Counted from the first letter of the stretch, positions 41,401 to 56,400 are shown. The stretch is 64,000 nucleotides of DNA from Streblospio benedicti (GCA_019095985.1 CM032669.1:14192636-14256635); one strand, 5' to 3'. Translations and numbers: made by a program. Notes: generated from the letters alone by a model not told the origin.

Positions 41401-44400
41401 AATGTGAGCTTGTAGAATCTACATGCCCTCGAGGTAATCCCTAAGTTATTGTTTATGTTCCTGATCTAGACAGAAAAGTTTGCCCAAGTCTGGAGTATGT
41501 AACGTTGGTGGCAACAGCTCAGTGATACCAGCTTTTCTTCTTCATACACCGGAACAAGCACAGCTGCACTGATAGCAGACGCACTATCTAAAGCTTTACA
41601 CAAACGTGTGGGCACCGTGGAAAAAAAGCTACTTGTACAAAAGCCACTCACAACATCATAAATAGTCTAACCCCTTTCTTTCATTTTCATTTCTTGGAAT
41701 TAATAACAACTTTCTTAAGATATCTTTACTCAAGATAAATTCATTCTACTATCTAAGGTTATGCACTGAAAATGAAAACTATAAATGTATGTAGATACAC
41801 AATAGCATCGTCCTATATTTCCGGCTTAATATTCAATTCAAAAGTTATTCTATAAACAAAGCACACGTACAGTGTGAAAGAAATTCTCGTAAACCACAAA
41901 ATGAGAACTATAATCACTTGTTTGACAATAATACAGATAAGTATTGTTGACGCAACAATTTCCAAATTGCCCTGTTGGTAATATACTCAACTAATGGACT
42001 TGTTTGAAATAATTCATGTGCACACATTTGAATAAATGTGGGTGCTTTAGACCTAAGAGTTCAATTAATGCCAATGTAACTTACCCTATCAAATTATCAA
42101 AGGGAGAACTTGCAAGTAAATAAGTAATGGTTTCTGTGTAAACATCTGTAAATAAATGTATAAAATTATTATTGAAATTTACCTTTCATTGCAGTTGCCT
42201 GTTCCCGTGTATGGTGGAAAACAGAGCTTTACATTACTCAAACAATGATCAGTCCCACAGAAAACATGTTGTACCATTACAACCAACATCCGTAGAGAGC
42301 ATGAAATATTGCACACTGATAACTTGTCAGCTACTGCTCATGTTATGATGAGTGGCAGGGTTTAAGGAGGAGGACATCTCATAATTTATATAACTGCAGT
42401 AAAGAGCACCAAAGATGTTCTCAACACTCCCCTAATTTAGGAGAGAGCTTAATGCTGAAAAACATTCACACTTAAATTGCGGTAAAAGTGCCCTCTCTTC
42501 ACTGCCTTCATCATGTTAACCGCAAAGCATGTTCAAATAATTACTCAATCGAAAATGGGCTCAGTTCAAACAACTCTTGTCTACCACTGTGCAATTCCTG
42601 GGTAATTAGGTACGCACCATTCGAGACATTTAGGAGCCTCTCTTATTTGCCTGTGATAACATAAAGAATATGTAAAAAAAAAATGAAAATTGAAAACTTA
42701 GAGCAAAAAGCATGGAAGCTAAAATATGTGAAATCCATTATTATAACCATGTCAGGGCACAGTATAAGTCACAACATGTCACATCAAACATACAATAACT
42801 ATTTAGCAGATAATCTTTCTTTAGCAGTTTGCTCTCTTCAAGACATATTTACAATACTTGTAGGTTTGGTCACTTTTTAAAAACTGTAAACCGACAGATC
42901 CATGGAATCATTAATTTTGCTAATTTGACAATAGATTATTTTTAGACACAAAATCAGTTATTTGATGTATTTGACAACAGAAATAACTCTACCCCACTGT
43001 GCACCACCAACATCATTATAAACTTCAAAGGCCAATCCAACCACACGTTGTTTTTGCCACTACTTCTTCAGTTGTTTACGTCCCTCTATTTTCTATACTT
43101 CTTCCTAAATTTGTCTTGTCATTGAAAATAACAGTTTACTTAATCATGAATGAAAACACTCGGTACCCTTTCAAATTAATAACATCATCATGCAACAACA
43201 TTTCTGTTACAATAATCTATTTAATCTGTTTATGGTACATATTTGAAAATGGTTGCTACTGACCAAATTCAAACAGCTACTTTTGGTAGGACAGCAGTTA
43301 ATGAGATAATCAGGTGACCCATTTATCATCTTGACCTACTTTTAGAAATAATATTAGCATCTCATAATGATGAAGTAATAACAGACGAGGTGGTCTGTCC
43401 AAACAGCCCAGCAGCCATCAGAAACAATACATGATGGACATGGCTTGGATTATATAACAAACATCTTGGTGCGATCCTCAAGGCCAAACGATACAGACCA
43501 TGGTCAGATGACCGGTTGGAAACCCAAAGTCAACATCTGTCATACGTCAGACGTAACCAGTGAACAATACAATAGAATAACACAATGCTTACGAAATGTA
43601 CATTCAGTGTACAAATAAGCTGCTGTGTTCACAATTATCTGTAACGCGCCACAGAAGCATCATGTGTATCATCAGCAGACAGGACTCTTCCAGTGTTCCT
43701 GATAATCTAATACAGTAAATGAATGAATAGCAATAAAGTAAACAGCCATCAGGAATATATGTAATTGCCTGGAAGAATGTTCGTAATTTGTGGTACATTT
43801 TTGCATGGCTGGCTGAGCTAAAGAGAAGATCCAGGGTTGTGATGACCAGACAAGCAGACTCACCTCATCATGGTACTAACAGACAACTGGCAAATTAACC
43901 TTGGTATTGTTTGCATGTAATACAGCATTAAACTGTTGGCTTGACCTTCAAAATGCAATTTTTCATCTGTTTGCTATCATTCAATCTGGTATTGGTCAAC
44001 AAACAAGTCGGGATATATTTAGCTCATGCACACTATATCTTTTTCTGGCAGTAATTAATAACAGAAAAATAATAATACTACACAAATTTATACACACATG
44101 AGGATTGCACTTATTTCATTGCGATAACCATAATGAAAACGAAATAAAAAAAAAACACCTTCAGAGTTATAATATAGTAATTCAGTGCCATATATCCACG
44201 AAGACAATACGTTATTTACAAAAGCAACTTACAGGCCACTTGGAAATTTTAAAGACAAATAAAACATGCATTCCTTCTAATAACACATAAAACCAATACT
44301 AAAGAGAGGATTGGATATGTTTAAGCAACGAAATGTTCCCAATAAACTTCCAGGAATGAATCTTCCAGTATTGAACCTCCACAAAACAATTTTCTTTAGA

Positions 44401-47400
44401 ACAGGTTTAAAGATTTCTTAACATGACTAAAATATGGATGTACATAGGGACATGACAATGGCAATAATTGAATTGGATTTTCAAACTAAAGTACTACTAC
44501 TGACCTTCCGTGACTGTGACCATGGCGTTGCCCACGTGTTCCCCTAGTACATTTGTGCCACGACACGTATACACACCGCTGTGGTCAGGGTGCGAATTGC
44601 GGATCCTTAACCGTGATGACTTCCTGAATAAGGAAAATATCTTATTAATGTTTAACATCAGAATTCACATCACTGTCAAAATACTAGCCTCGATGGATCG
44701 AATTTAGTTTAAAATAAAACACATACGCAGCTTCAATCTATTGTGAAATCAAAAAAGCATGAATGATTAGTTTAATACGGAAAGCATGTATTGATTCAAG
44801 ATCTATATTTTACACATAATTAATTTCCTGACATATTTAAATGTATCCCGCCAGCTGTAGGATGAACAACAGGTCTAGGGAATCAAGCCTCGAACCTCTC
44901 ATGCCTTGAGCCCCTCGCAACCTCTTATTAACATGGTGAGTGCCTATAGCGACCTGCATCACAATTTTCATATTGACACAAGTGGTGCTAGGATTATCCA
45001 ACACAATGATGTTATACAGTAGTTTACACACCCTTTAGCCCCAAACTCAATTGGCTGTGAACTTAGGAACAATGGCAAATTCTTCTAACCAGTCTTACGG
45101 TCTAACAACTCATCCGCAATAGACCACACAGTAACTTAGAAAGAAGCCTTCCACATATAGATTTCTTTATCTGCTAAGATTACTGACCACCATCAAATTA
45201 ATGATTCGGTTCTAATACTCCAGTTATATTATTCCTAAAGAAGAAAATATAAATAAAACAGCTTATAACTATATAACAGTCTTATGTGTATCATTCACCC
45301 ATCTTCAGAATCAACAATAGTGATTCCATTGAGTCTTTCGAAAACAGGTGCTGGCGTAGTAGCTTCATCTAGATTCCTCTTTCGAGTGGAATTTTCAGAT
45401 ATGTTCAAGGAAATTTTCATTTCCACAGTCTGCAATCTTACAAGTGAAGAGTCAATTAAGAAGTCTGTCAGCACTCATGAAGAACACTTCATATTACAAA
45501 ATTGAGCATCTTGATACATTTAACTGAAGATTAATCCAAGTCTGATATCAAATTATACAAAAAGTTCTTATTCCAAATGAAGGATTACCTTGCATCTAAC
45601 AACTGCTCTTGTTCAATTGATGCTGTATCATTTGATGCTGTATCATTTGATGCTGTATCATTTGAATATTCAATACTATCATTATGCGGAAATTCTTCAT
45701 CACCACTTGGAACAATAAATAGCATTAAGTAACATGCAAGAAGTATGTTTAATATGATATTGTTTAACCATCTAAATCATCACAATTATAAAAATGATTT
45801 TTAATTCTAAGAAAGTGGTGTAACAATTCAATATGTTTCAATATCTATAAACATCAACGGAAATCTTAACTTTGAACATCTTAACCTAATTTACCTTGAT
45901 ATTGTTTCATTTGTGTCAACATCATTATACAGAATAAGCTCACGCTCATCATTCAAAGAATCTCCATCATCCTCCTCATCCTCAACTGGTGGCTTACACC
46001 TAATCACAAATTACACCATAGGAATTTCAACTAAATCAACACTATAATGATCTATACATTGTATGTAATGCTCTTTCACTGTTCCAAAATTTTCAACACA
46101 CATATTTATAATACTCAATGAAGTAAATAGAACTTAATAAAACAACACAATGATGATTGTTTCCATGATAGAGGATACTGCCCTTTTTGCACCAACGCCT
46201 CTTGTGTAAGCCTACCCTAGTGACGACCTGCACTTGCCACCTGCACTTGCATGCTGGGAGGAGCAAATGAACCTTAACACCCCGGGGTCATTATGTTTTA
46301 TATCATTTGATGTTACGATTTAGACTTTCCATCTTATTAATAATTTCTCTAAACTAGTGAATACAAATGATGACGTGAAGAGATGAAGCATTGTAAAGGC
46401 TACATGAAGACTCGCATATATGTGTATGTATACACTGTATATACTCCATACATGCACTGATTAAAGACCAGCCACCCACTTAGCATTCAGACTACACGCT
46501 GATTAGACTTGCTGGTAAAACACATTTGCACGCTGTGAATAGCTAGCAGGACATATCCAGCTTTGCCGGTTGACTGCAGGGTCAGCCTATGGGAGGTGAA
46601 TGTCTGAATGGCTAATGCATCCAAACCACTTGCAGTGCTATGGAATACAGCATACAGGTAATTTGGCACAGCAGGTCTTTATATCCATCGTATCTTTTTT
46701 AAAACGCCTTGCTAGATAATGTGAGCACCACTGGCGCCATCTCCAAATGGTTCAAGACTTTATATTATCATGTAAACCAGTACTTAGTGGATAAAATTTT
46801 GAGGTCCATTACAATCAGTATGATCTAAAGGTAGATTTTCCAATATATCTCAGTATTAGAAAAAATAATAGAAAAAATAGTTTTATTTAAATATTGTGCA
46901 ATGTAATGCACGGTAATATTCCAGTAACAAGTACTTGTTTTATTAAAAGTCCATGTATATTTGGGGGGAATTATATCTGTTGCATCAAAGTTATATCAAA
47001 ACTTCATGGCACATGCATGGGCCCCAGCACCATGAGAGGGGTTGTTTGATATGTATACTATACTACTATGATTTGTAAATCATAGTAGTATACATACTAT
47101 GCACCCACTCCCATTATGCTGGACCCATGGACATATGTAACTTATTATTTTCCAATCCAAAAGATTGAATTGTACAAAATACATTCACACAAATAGTTTT
47201 AAAAAAATTTTTTTTTTAATCTTCTGATTTATTCAAAGTAACTATTTAGTTACTTGTTTCAATAAGATATGTGTTATCAAAAATATACTTCAGCAATAAT
47301 ATTGCAAAGATGTATCTATACCCCGATCTATACCAACTTGTTTATTAATAACCCATCGTTTCCCAGCCATTTCGTTGATTTGACAGAAAAAAAGTCCACA

Positions 47401-50400
47401 AACAAAGCTGTTTTTGATTTTTTACGTCCTAAATATATGCTTTTCCATCACGTCCATACAGGTTATTTCTTTACATAAATCGTCCTGTGTATTCAGAATC
47501 CCATCAACTTTCATATTCTTACAATTTAGTAATAGGATTATGGATATATATGTCTAGAATATCTTCTAAACATCGAGCTGGTCCCACCCGCATTTCGAAA
47601 TGCATCCTCAGATGTCAATTTGAAAAGTGTATGTTTGTCACTACCAGTCATCATACAATAAAGGTTGCAACAAGAAGGATGACATGAAATTCATTGACTT
47701 TTCAATGGCTTTTCACTGACCAATTTTGACTTTTTACTGACCTTAAAACCTTAAATTTCGGCATCCATATACACTTACATGTGAGAGTAAAGGAATTGAA
47801 CATATCTCATACATGTACATTAGTTTTTATGTATTACACAGTTAAATTTTCATTTAATAAACCAAAAAATAGTTATATAGCAATATAAGAAGCAGAGCCT
47901 AGCGCGGGTTAAAAGTTTGCACCCACATCCGCCCTACACGCTTAATGTGAAACCTGCACCCAGACCGCACCCACATGTTTAACAAAAATTGAGCCTGCAC
48001 TCACACCCGCATCCACAGATATTAATGGACGACGACCCGTACAGACCCCGCAAAATCCCGCACTAAAGCTTTCATATGTTATAATATTTAGGCATATTTA
48101 AACATATAGAAAATACATTTATCACACATTTTAACCACAGTTACAGAGTTATTGGCATTTACATGAATGAACTTCACCCGTTATCAATGCGAGTAAAAGG
48201 AATGCTTCTCAGAGAGTTTCTGTAAAGGAAACGTGTGCCTGTGATCTTGTGTGAATTGCAAAGTAATTCAGTTTGAAACCATTCAAGATGAACTTTTAGT
48301 ATAAAGACTATAAAGCAAATGATGTTCCTGTTTGCAATATCAATATAATGAAATACATCTACTGCACTTTTTAACAGAAGAGATACATATGCAATTACGA
48401 TCTTTAAAATTGGAAAAGATACTAGAAAATTGTAAAAAGTAGAACATGCAGGTTTCCTTGAAGTTCTCTTCATGATTTTAAGCCCGCAAAGATCCTGCGA
48501 TGCAAAATGTTTTGAGGATTAAAACCCGCATCCATAGTAAAAGTGAATATTCAGCCCGCATCCCCCAAATGTTTTAGTGCAGCTGCTGAGCCCCGCGCAG
48601 GGCTCTGGTCTCTACTGAAGTGTGACAAGGTGGGAGGTTTTAATCATAACTGGTGCAGTTATATAGGGAAACCTACTCCGGCAGTCCCTTTAAGAGGGCT
48701 GCGCGCCAGTGACCTATTACTAACGGTTATTTGGTCATACTTTCCCCCAGTTTTCACTTGACAAGGTCGTCCGCTTGTACGGGACTAACTTGTGCAATGA
48801 AAACTCACCCCGCAAAATATCCATGTGTTATCCATGCGATGTTCTTATGATGTCGATCATCTCCGTCAGTAGCAGCTCCTATAAGTCACACCCAGCGGAG
48901 TGGACATCTGGAGTGGGCTTCAGCTGAAAAGAAAGATTAGTGATCCCTGTGTCTTGGTCTGAAAGACAGTAAGATTAGAAAAACATCTCACATAACATCA
49001 ACACTAACATACGGAAGTTGCAAACTCACCCACTTAACGCTCACGGCCAACTAATAAGTCTCACAACTGTCTTTGGGTTCAACCATGTGGAACCCAGGAC
49101 CGCATAGGAGTTACCACTCCACCACGCTCATCCACAGACAGAAGTGATACCTACCAGTCTTATCCGAGATGTTAGCAAAGTGAGTTCCATTTGTACTGTT
49201 TCCTAGAGTGTATAGTTTAGTGAACAGAATTTGAGCTATGTTCACTACCATATGGAATACTGTTACCAGATGAGAAATGCTGAAAAGCATTCAGTATCCT
49301 GCCTGTATAGCATCTCACTTGAGACCTGAAACAAGCTGAAAAGCCTGAGCCTTTGACATCCAGACAACATGATGTGCAAGGTGGTTACTCAAGTGGCAGA
49401 TGGCAAGGTTACAGGGTGCCAATCTATCCACCCCAGTACTGGCTTGACTTGCTCAACATCGAGTGTTCCTGTGGCTGGCAGCCAAGTTACAGTTTCAGGG
49501 TGGCAAAATCCCCACCACAGTATTTGCTTGCTCCTAGAAGGACCAAGGTTTTCTATGGCTGGCATTTAAAATTGACTGAAGTGCTCAGTGCTAGGTCAAT
49601 TCATTTCCGACTCACTAGGAGACCGCAGTGTCTTGTAGGTGTCATTTTTCAATTCCAAGTTGGAGTTCCATACTGATACTGGTGAGCAACAGTCCAGTTT
49701 CCCGTAGTTAATTCCAACAGGCACTAAGTACAAGTGAACTCCTATGGTGCACACCTGGCCTTCTTGTGTTACTATGTGTGCATGCTCGAGTCGTGTGCCA
49801 ACGCAACCCCACAGGTCCCGTAGGCTGCTCCTATCCGCTTCAGGGGACACAGGAATGGAGATAGACTCCTGCACTTGGGTTCCGGACTGCAGGTTTCCCC
49901 CTTGGAAGTTTGTTAATTTCCATATCAAGGGAGTCTTCTTGGGCCCAAGCCTGGTATCCTGGTCACGGCAACAAAACTGTAAACATTTTTACCCCTGATG
50001 CCTTTTCAGGCAACCAGTGATAAAAAACAGGTATTACACACCTGGACTTCTTGTGTTACTATGTGTGCATGCTCGAGTCGTGTGCCAACGCAACCCCGCA
50101 GGTCCCGTAGACTGCTCCTATCCGCTTCAGGGGACACAGGAATGGAGATAGACTCCTGAGGATGGCAAGCACAAGCATGTGCTTCTGCGGTGGAAGAGAC
50201 TACTGTTGCACTCTAATAACACTAACCACTCATCTACCTCAAGAATGACCCAACAGGGCGCCTATTGACAGGCCACTTCCTGACATATCCATGGGGGGAA
50301 GCGGAGGCTGGTCGCAGATAGAGAATAAGGGCCCAACTCCACAGGAGTTGGGTTGTCTGCCCTATGTCCGCTCAGCACGGAATCTAAGCTCGAAGTGCCG

Positions 50401-53400
50401 CTAGTCAGCTTACTATGCTTGGTACTGATATGCACCTAAGTATTTCTAATACTATACGGGCCTAAGAAACTACACAGTCCCTAGTTCAGAGCTCTGCGCG
50501 GGTGATGTTTGCACCCACACCCGCCCCGCACGTTTAATATGAAACCTGCACCCATTTTACACCGCACATTTTAACCACAGTTACGTTTATTGGTATTTAC
50601 ATGAATGAACTCAATCTGAGTAATAAGGAATGCTACTCAGGGAGTTTCTGTAAAGGGAACATGTGTGCCTATGATCTTGTATGAATTGCTAAGTAATTCA
50701 TTTTGAAAACATCAATGAATACTATAAAGACTATAAAGCCAATCATGTTCCTGTTTGCAATATCAATAAAATGAAATACATCTTCTGCACTTTCTTAACA
50801 GAAGCATTATGCAATTAGAATCTGTAAAGCTGGAAAAGATACTACAAAATTGTAACTCATAGTACATGCAGGTTATTTAAGGGTTCTCTTCATGATTTTA
50901 AGCCCGCAAAGAGCCCGAGATAAAAAATATTTTGAGGATCAAAACCCGCACCCGCAGTATAAGTGACAATTCAGCCCACAGCCTGGAAATTTGCAGGTGC
51001 AGACGCAGGGCACGCGGGCTGAAGGGCCCGCACAGAGCTCTGATATGTAGTATAAGACCATGCTTATGGTCAGAAAATAAATAACAAAAAATTTCTTTCA
51101 GTATAACTATGATGTACGTCTCAGTTCTAGGAGTCTACATGCAGTAGACTACATGCAGTTTACCATATAAACTCGATATTAGGTAGTTCTAGGACTGTTT
51201 ACAACTTCTTACAGTCGAACTTAGAATCTAAACAGAAAACAATTTGTTGAGCAAAATATCCTGATCATGTTTTCTTTACAGCCCCTTTCAGCTTTTTTGC
51301 AAACGTTCATCCTTTTTCAACTGTTAGTCTTTTCTTTATTTCAAAGATTTTTCTCTACAAGCACTTGACTTTACAAGGTTAGATGTTTGTCCCTTCTTTT
51401 CTGCTTCCTTGGCTAGATCATCAGTCCCTTTCACAAGCATGTCTGCAATCTTTTCTAAATTCTGCCCTCTTTTTCTCTTTGCTTCTGTGACTGAGTGGAT
51501 AGGCAGTTGGACTTGTGACCAGAAGGTCATGGGTTTGATTACTGGTCGGGTCTGGCTGTGAGTGTTGAGCAAACTCATACCTAAATAGTTGCACATAGCT
51601 CTGTGACACCTACACATTAATTGGGCACAGGTCATTGGGTTGAAAGAGTGAATAAGTGATTATGTGAGTTATTAGCATTGTGTGCTGAATGTGCTGCCGT
51701 TGCAATTATGTGAGAAATGATCAATGATCAATAAATGTACCAATGACCTGGTGTAAATCTTAAGTCATGAGAGCAAGATTTGGAGAACAAGTATAAACCA
51801 ACACATTTACATTTATAATTTTTCTTGCTTCATCTATCTGATTAGTTATTTCAGTCTTTTCATTTTCGTTCTGCTTCTTTGTATGGTCTTTCTTGCTCTC
51901 TTTTTACCTCAATTTAGCATGCTCATGTAATTAGTGTCTGCTCAGACATACTGTTTGTAATTATATCTTTATTATCAGAAAACCCTCTTTCAACGGATGA
52001 CTGTCCATGGGAAAGTATGAGCATATCCTTTATGACATTCAAATCTCTTTGTACTTTGGTTTTCAACTAAGCTATTCATGGGAGAGCACATCTGGACCTG
52101 CAATGCTGTCAGGATCATATGTGTTATAATCATCTTTCTTGGGGCCCCTGTGTCTCACTCATTAAGGAATTTCTTATATTGCTGCAGTACAATGTCACAA
52201 GTTGCTGCATTCTTCGTTACACTCAAGCAGACTCTGTAACAGCTTACTGAAGTTTTGTTCAGTTGATTGAGAATAATTTACCATTTGATTAAGTAATTAT
52301 TGAGTGCTAACAAAAATACTGCCTGAAGTCTGCCATTGCCACAGATTCTTTTCCTCGGACATTTCATGTTTCCCTGACTTTAACCTGACTTTCTAAAATT
52401 AGATTCTTCACTAACCAATTTTCAAATTTCCCTGACAATTCACATTGAAAAAAAAAAAACTAATTTCCCTGACTTATCAAGTTTTATGGCAATTCTATAA
52501 ATTAAATTAAATATCATTGCTCATAACTATAAAAAAAAACTGCTTAAACAGAACATACAAAATATATAACAACACTGACATTAGAGGATATCCAATAAGC
52601 AACATACCTCAAAATTTTTATTACATATGTTCGAGGTCTAAAACATTCTAAAACATCCAACGACCACTTGGTACATTTCAGCAATATAGAGTCATACACG
52701 GCCAGGGCTGAATTGTCATTCAGTCGAACATCAAACAATCTGTTTATGTAGTATCCGCTGTGTGAATTTGTGTTGGATAACTCATTGTAACGATGATAAT
52801 CCATTATTTCAATAACTATTTGACTTTTCTATGCTTTTGAATTACAGCCATTTGCAAGAAGAAGAAAAAATACACCCATTGGCTCAATCAGCCATCCACG
52901 GTGGTGCTGCCACATTTCAGCATAAGGCAATGTAGACTAGCTTTAATAGAAATAGCTTTATTGCTGATTTGTGGTAACAATGATTTTATCTAAGCTGTTT
53001 CGTTTGAGCTTGTTGGGAGTTTAATATTGACATCACTACAATTTCCTTTCTATCTCAGAGCGCAAGGTATTTCCTTTCCAACGACATATAACATGATAGG
53101 TTTATTCTCATGGGGAAATAGTATTTTACAATGTAATTTAGTGACAATGTAATTTGCATAGTGGTCTTCCATGGAAGTCCATGATTTGCCATGAAAGTAA
53201 CTGTTCTTCCACAGGCATGACAGTGCCATGCTCTATTTTGCATCAAATGTGAAAAAAATTTACATCTGAATATATTGAATTGCTAATTCATAATATTCAC
53301 CTACATGTTATTCGACATAAATTCTATAAGGGGGAAGCAAAAGTCCATCAAAATCTTTACTGTATGAAAAGTGGATCCGAAAAAAGGTCTATTTTTGCAT

Positions 53401-56400
53401 CAAATGTGAAAAGCCGAATACGACTAACTACGATCTGGGAACTTATGTATTGAATAATGCTAATTCATAATATTCACCTATCATCCTTATTCACGACATA
53501 GAATTCTATAAGCAATTATGAAGCAAAGAAATTTCATCAAAATATTTACTGATACACATTTCATTTATATGAATTATTGCAGCTTCGCTTCATTTACCTT
53601 TGTGTCCCAATATTGTTGACTTGATTTTTTAACTTAGACCAATTCATAAAATCTTGATATTATTGTTTATTCATGAGCATAAAAATTCAAAGCACTTTTG
53701 ATGAAATATCGCTGTGCTAAATATAAGTAACAGGAAGTATGGTAATATGTACAATGACATACATCAAACTTAACATACATATGTAATTAACACTGTAATT
53801 AACAAATGGCACGCAGAGAAACACTGACCACCCTATCATTCTCCAATTGTGCCTTTTGTACAGCAAATTTTTCGTATGAAAAACTAAGAATCTGTTGCTG
53901 TCTTATGTTTGTCAGAAAACTGAAGCAAGGATTGTGACCAATTGTATGAGGCTTGCGCCACTGACGTCAAGGAGCAACACCCCGCTAGCAGGCCTAAGAT
54001 AAAATTCTCCACGATAGTTCAGCAAATGTACATAATATTAGCAATAAGCATGTTGCAACAGTTGCATGACGGAGGAAAGCTATAATATGACAACAGCAGC
54101 ATAATTGTGCAGCTGAATATGAATTATACAGCAGTATATGATAATTTGCATGGTCCATCTTATTACAAATATTGATTAAGATGGCTGAAACAGGCAATCA
54201 GCCACATTTATTATTATTGGTGGCCCCCTGCGCTCTAGTAATGTGTGTAGGTGATGTTATCATGTGGCTCTCTATATATACAGAGATATACATTAATGTC
54301 TACTGTAGTGAGATAAAAATAATAAGTATGACCTTGTCTATCATCTGATGCTCATGACATTTAATATTTCTGAATTTCATAAAAACAAAAATTATCTGAT
54401 GTCTTGAGCTTTTCAAATGATTTCAAATTATTACCAACTTCTAAAAGTGAGAAGTCATATTCAGCTATCTTAAATTGTTGAAATATATCATACGTTTTGT
54501 AGTATATCAGACGTTTTTATCCTACAAAATAGAAATATACCAAAGAATAAAGGATTTGTTTGCTCAACTGATCCATTTATCAAACTTGTGATCTGCATCA
54601 GCTTACACATTTTCACTCAAACATCATCCAGTACTCAAATCTACTCTGACTGCGCAATTTAGGAGAAACATTAATTATATCACAATGACTTTAGAACTGC
54701 TTTGTAGTAGCAGAAGTGAGTATAATACATACAATCTGCACATCTACCAAACACATAAAAATGAAAATTTGATGAAAATTCATGTCATATTGTGATAAAC
54801 TACATAGAACAAGACTGTCATGGAGATATAACAAACAAAAGCTTAGTCGTCTCCTGTGAGTTTCTTGGGCATTTCATTTCAAAGGGAAACAAATCCAATA
54901 TGTCCGCATCTGTGTTCTGGCAGACGGATTATTGACAGTATAGAGTGAAAAACTGACGAAGAAGATGTGCTTGGCTACCAAACAGACAGGACCTGATCCA
55001 TCAGAATAGGTCATAAAATGATAAGCAAAAAACCATCAGCCTATACAAATACGATCTTGCAAAGAAAAAACACACATTTCCTGAGCAACCCTGGACTTGT
55101 GATTGCTGAGAAATTGGTGTTCTTGATGGTGAGTAAGGCAGATGGCTTAAAGTAATTTCTCAATTTCACAATTAGAACAAAAACTATTGACGTTGGGGTC
55201 ACATTGACATATAGTAAAACTTGTATGTTTATACTTATAGATGAATACGCTCATTTTGTGATCTGCGAATAAAGCGTCTCAAAGCAAGTCTCTTCGAAAA
55301 CGTCTGCACTTCTTTGACTTTTAAAATTTTGTGATGTACAATCTATTAATAGCTGCTAATTTCTAAGTACATGACAGATGTACCATCCAGTGTAAGTCTA
55401 AATAGACAATAGTTAAGTTTTAAACATGTAAGAAAGAGGATACCGAGTTGGTAGCCTCGGGCTATTGGTATAAACTAATGCACTAGTTCAGAAAATTATG
55501 TCAATTGTAGAGAGAACACACTGCAACCTACAGCTTTTCAGCACTTCTCTGCCTATTGAGGTTTATGTAGTTTAATCATCCTTAGAACAAAAAGACTTTT
55601 CAGTAAAATTCTAACAATGTGCTGAGCAGTTTTCAAATATTCAAAACTATTTTGTAAACCATCTTAAGCAAAATTAGCATTTTCAAAGAATTCTGTTAAA
55701 CAGTCAGGAACAGGAACTGACTACGAACATAATTATTTGACTTTATACAGGAGGAGCAATGACAGTTTCATTGATAAACGTAAAATTATGTTTACTTAAA
55801 CTGGAATTATTTGATGTGAGGGTGGAAATCAAACAGGTTACTTAGCATCCCACGCATGAATGTGGATTATGAGAGTTCTGCTTAAAATAGAAGGTATAAT
55901 AATGTTAAGTGTGGGAACAAATACAGTTAAATAGGGGTAAGTGGTTTCCTGATAAGGAAGGCACCCTAATTCGCCGGGGGCGGCAACTGGTGTCAAAACA
56001 GCGGTGTAAACATTGCAGTTGCTAAACCATGGGTTAAATATGTTTGCCAAACAGTCGATAATCGGCACACGTATTGTAATAATGCAATAAAAAGCTTTTC
56101 ATTCGAACCCCATATATCTATAAAAAATGAATAAAAATAGTTAACCTTGAGAGAAAGCTAATACAGTAGTTTGCATAGGGTGGGACGTCATTATTGGAGG
56201 CTTTGTGACGTCAGTTTCAACACTGTGTCCACACCATAAATGACGTTGTTGACCTGTGCATTCTTGTGCATTTTATCAATGGAATGCTAAAAATAATATG
56301 CATAAAACCTTTTAATACGGCCTAAGGTATGCATGAAGAAATGTCAAAATATATACCACAACGACCACCCCTTAATTGTCATTAAATATTTTGCATGTCA

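Larger units (their letters stand above)
22872..44504 (-). other. Large neuregulin intron (21.6 kb)
   Basis: Phase-1 intron between Ig-B and the EGF domain. No conventional gene was recognised on either strand. It contains the poly-G run at 23521-23531, weak coding-like remnants (24230-25360), a G-rich tract (33610-33654), a long inverted repeat (35517-36075) and an hAT-type element (37426-37756). Several stretches of balanced composition could be regulatory. No Ser/Thr-rich spacer exon was found. Confidence 0.6.

Noticed and set aside
46487-46669. Minus-strand 60-codon frame considered as a fourth cassette exon
   Set aside because: No convincing acceptor and donor pair in phase 2; kept out of the gene model.
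49353-49928. Frames of about 107-110 codons on both strands
   Set aside because: They lie across duplicated GC-rich repeat DNA, overlap on opposite strands, and show no recognisable domain.
44862-51770. Possible tRNA genes
   Set aside because: The tRNA-like heads at 44862-44985 and 51485-51560 lack a complete cloverleaf by eye and continue into SINE bodies, so they are SINEs.
24159-56213. Three full CRE octamers TGACGTCA (24159, 53962, 56206)
   Set aside because: About one is expected by chance in a window of this size and composition, they are far apart, and none is near a recognised promoter.
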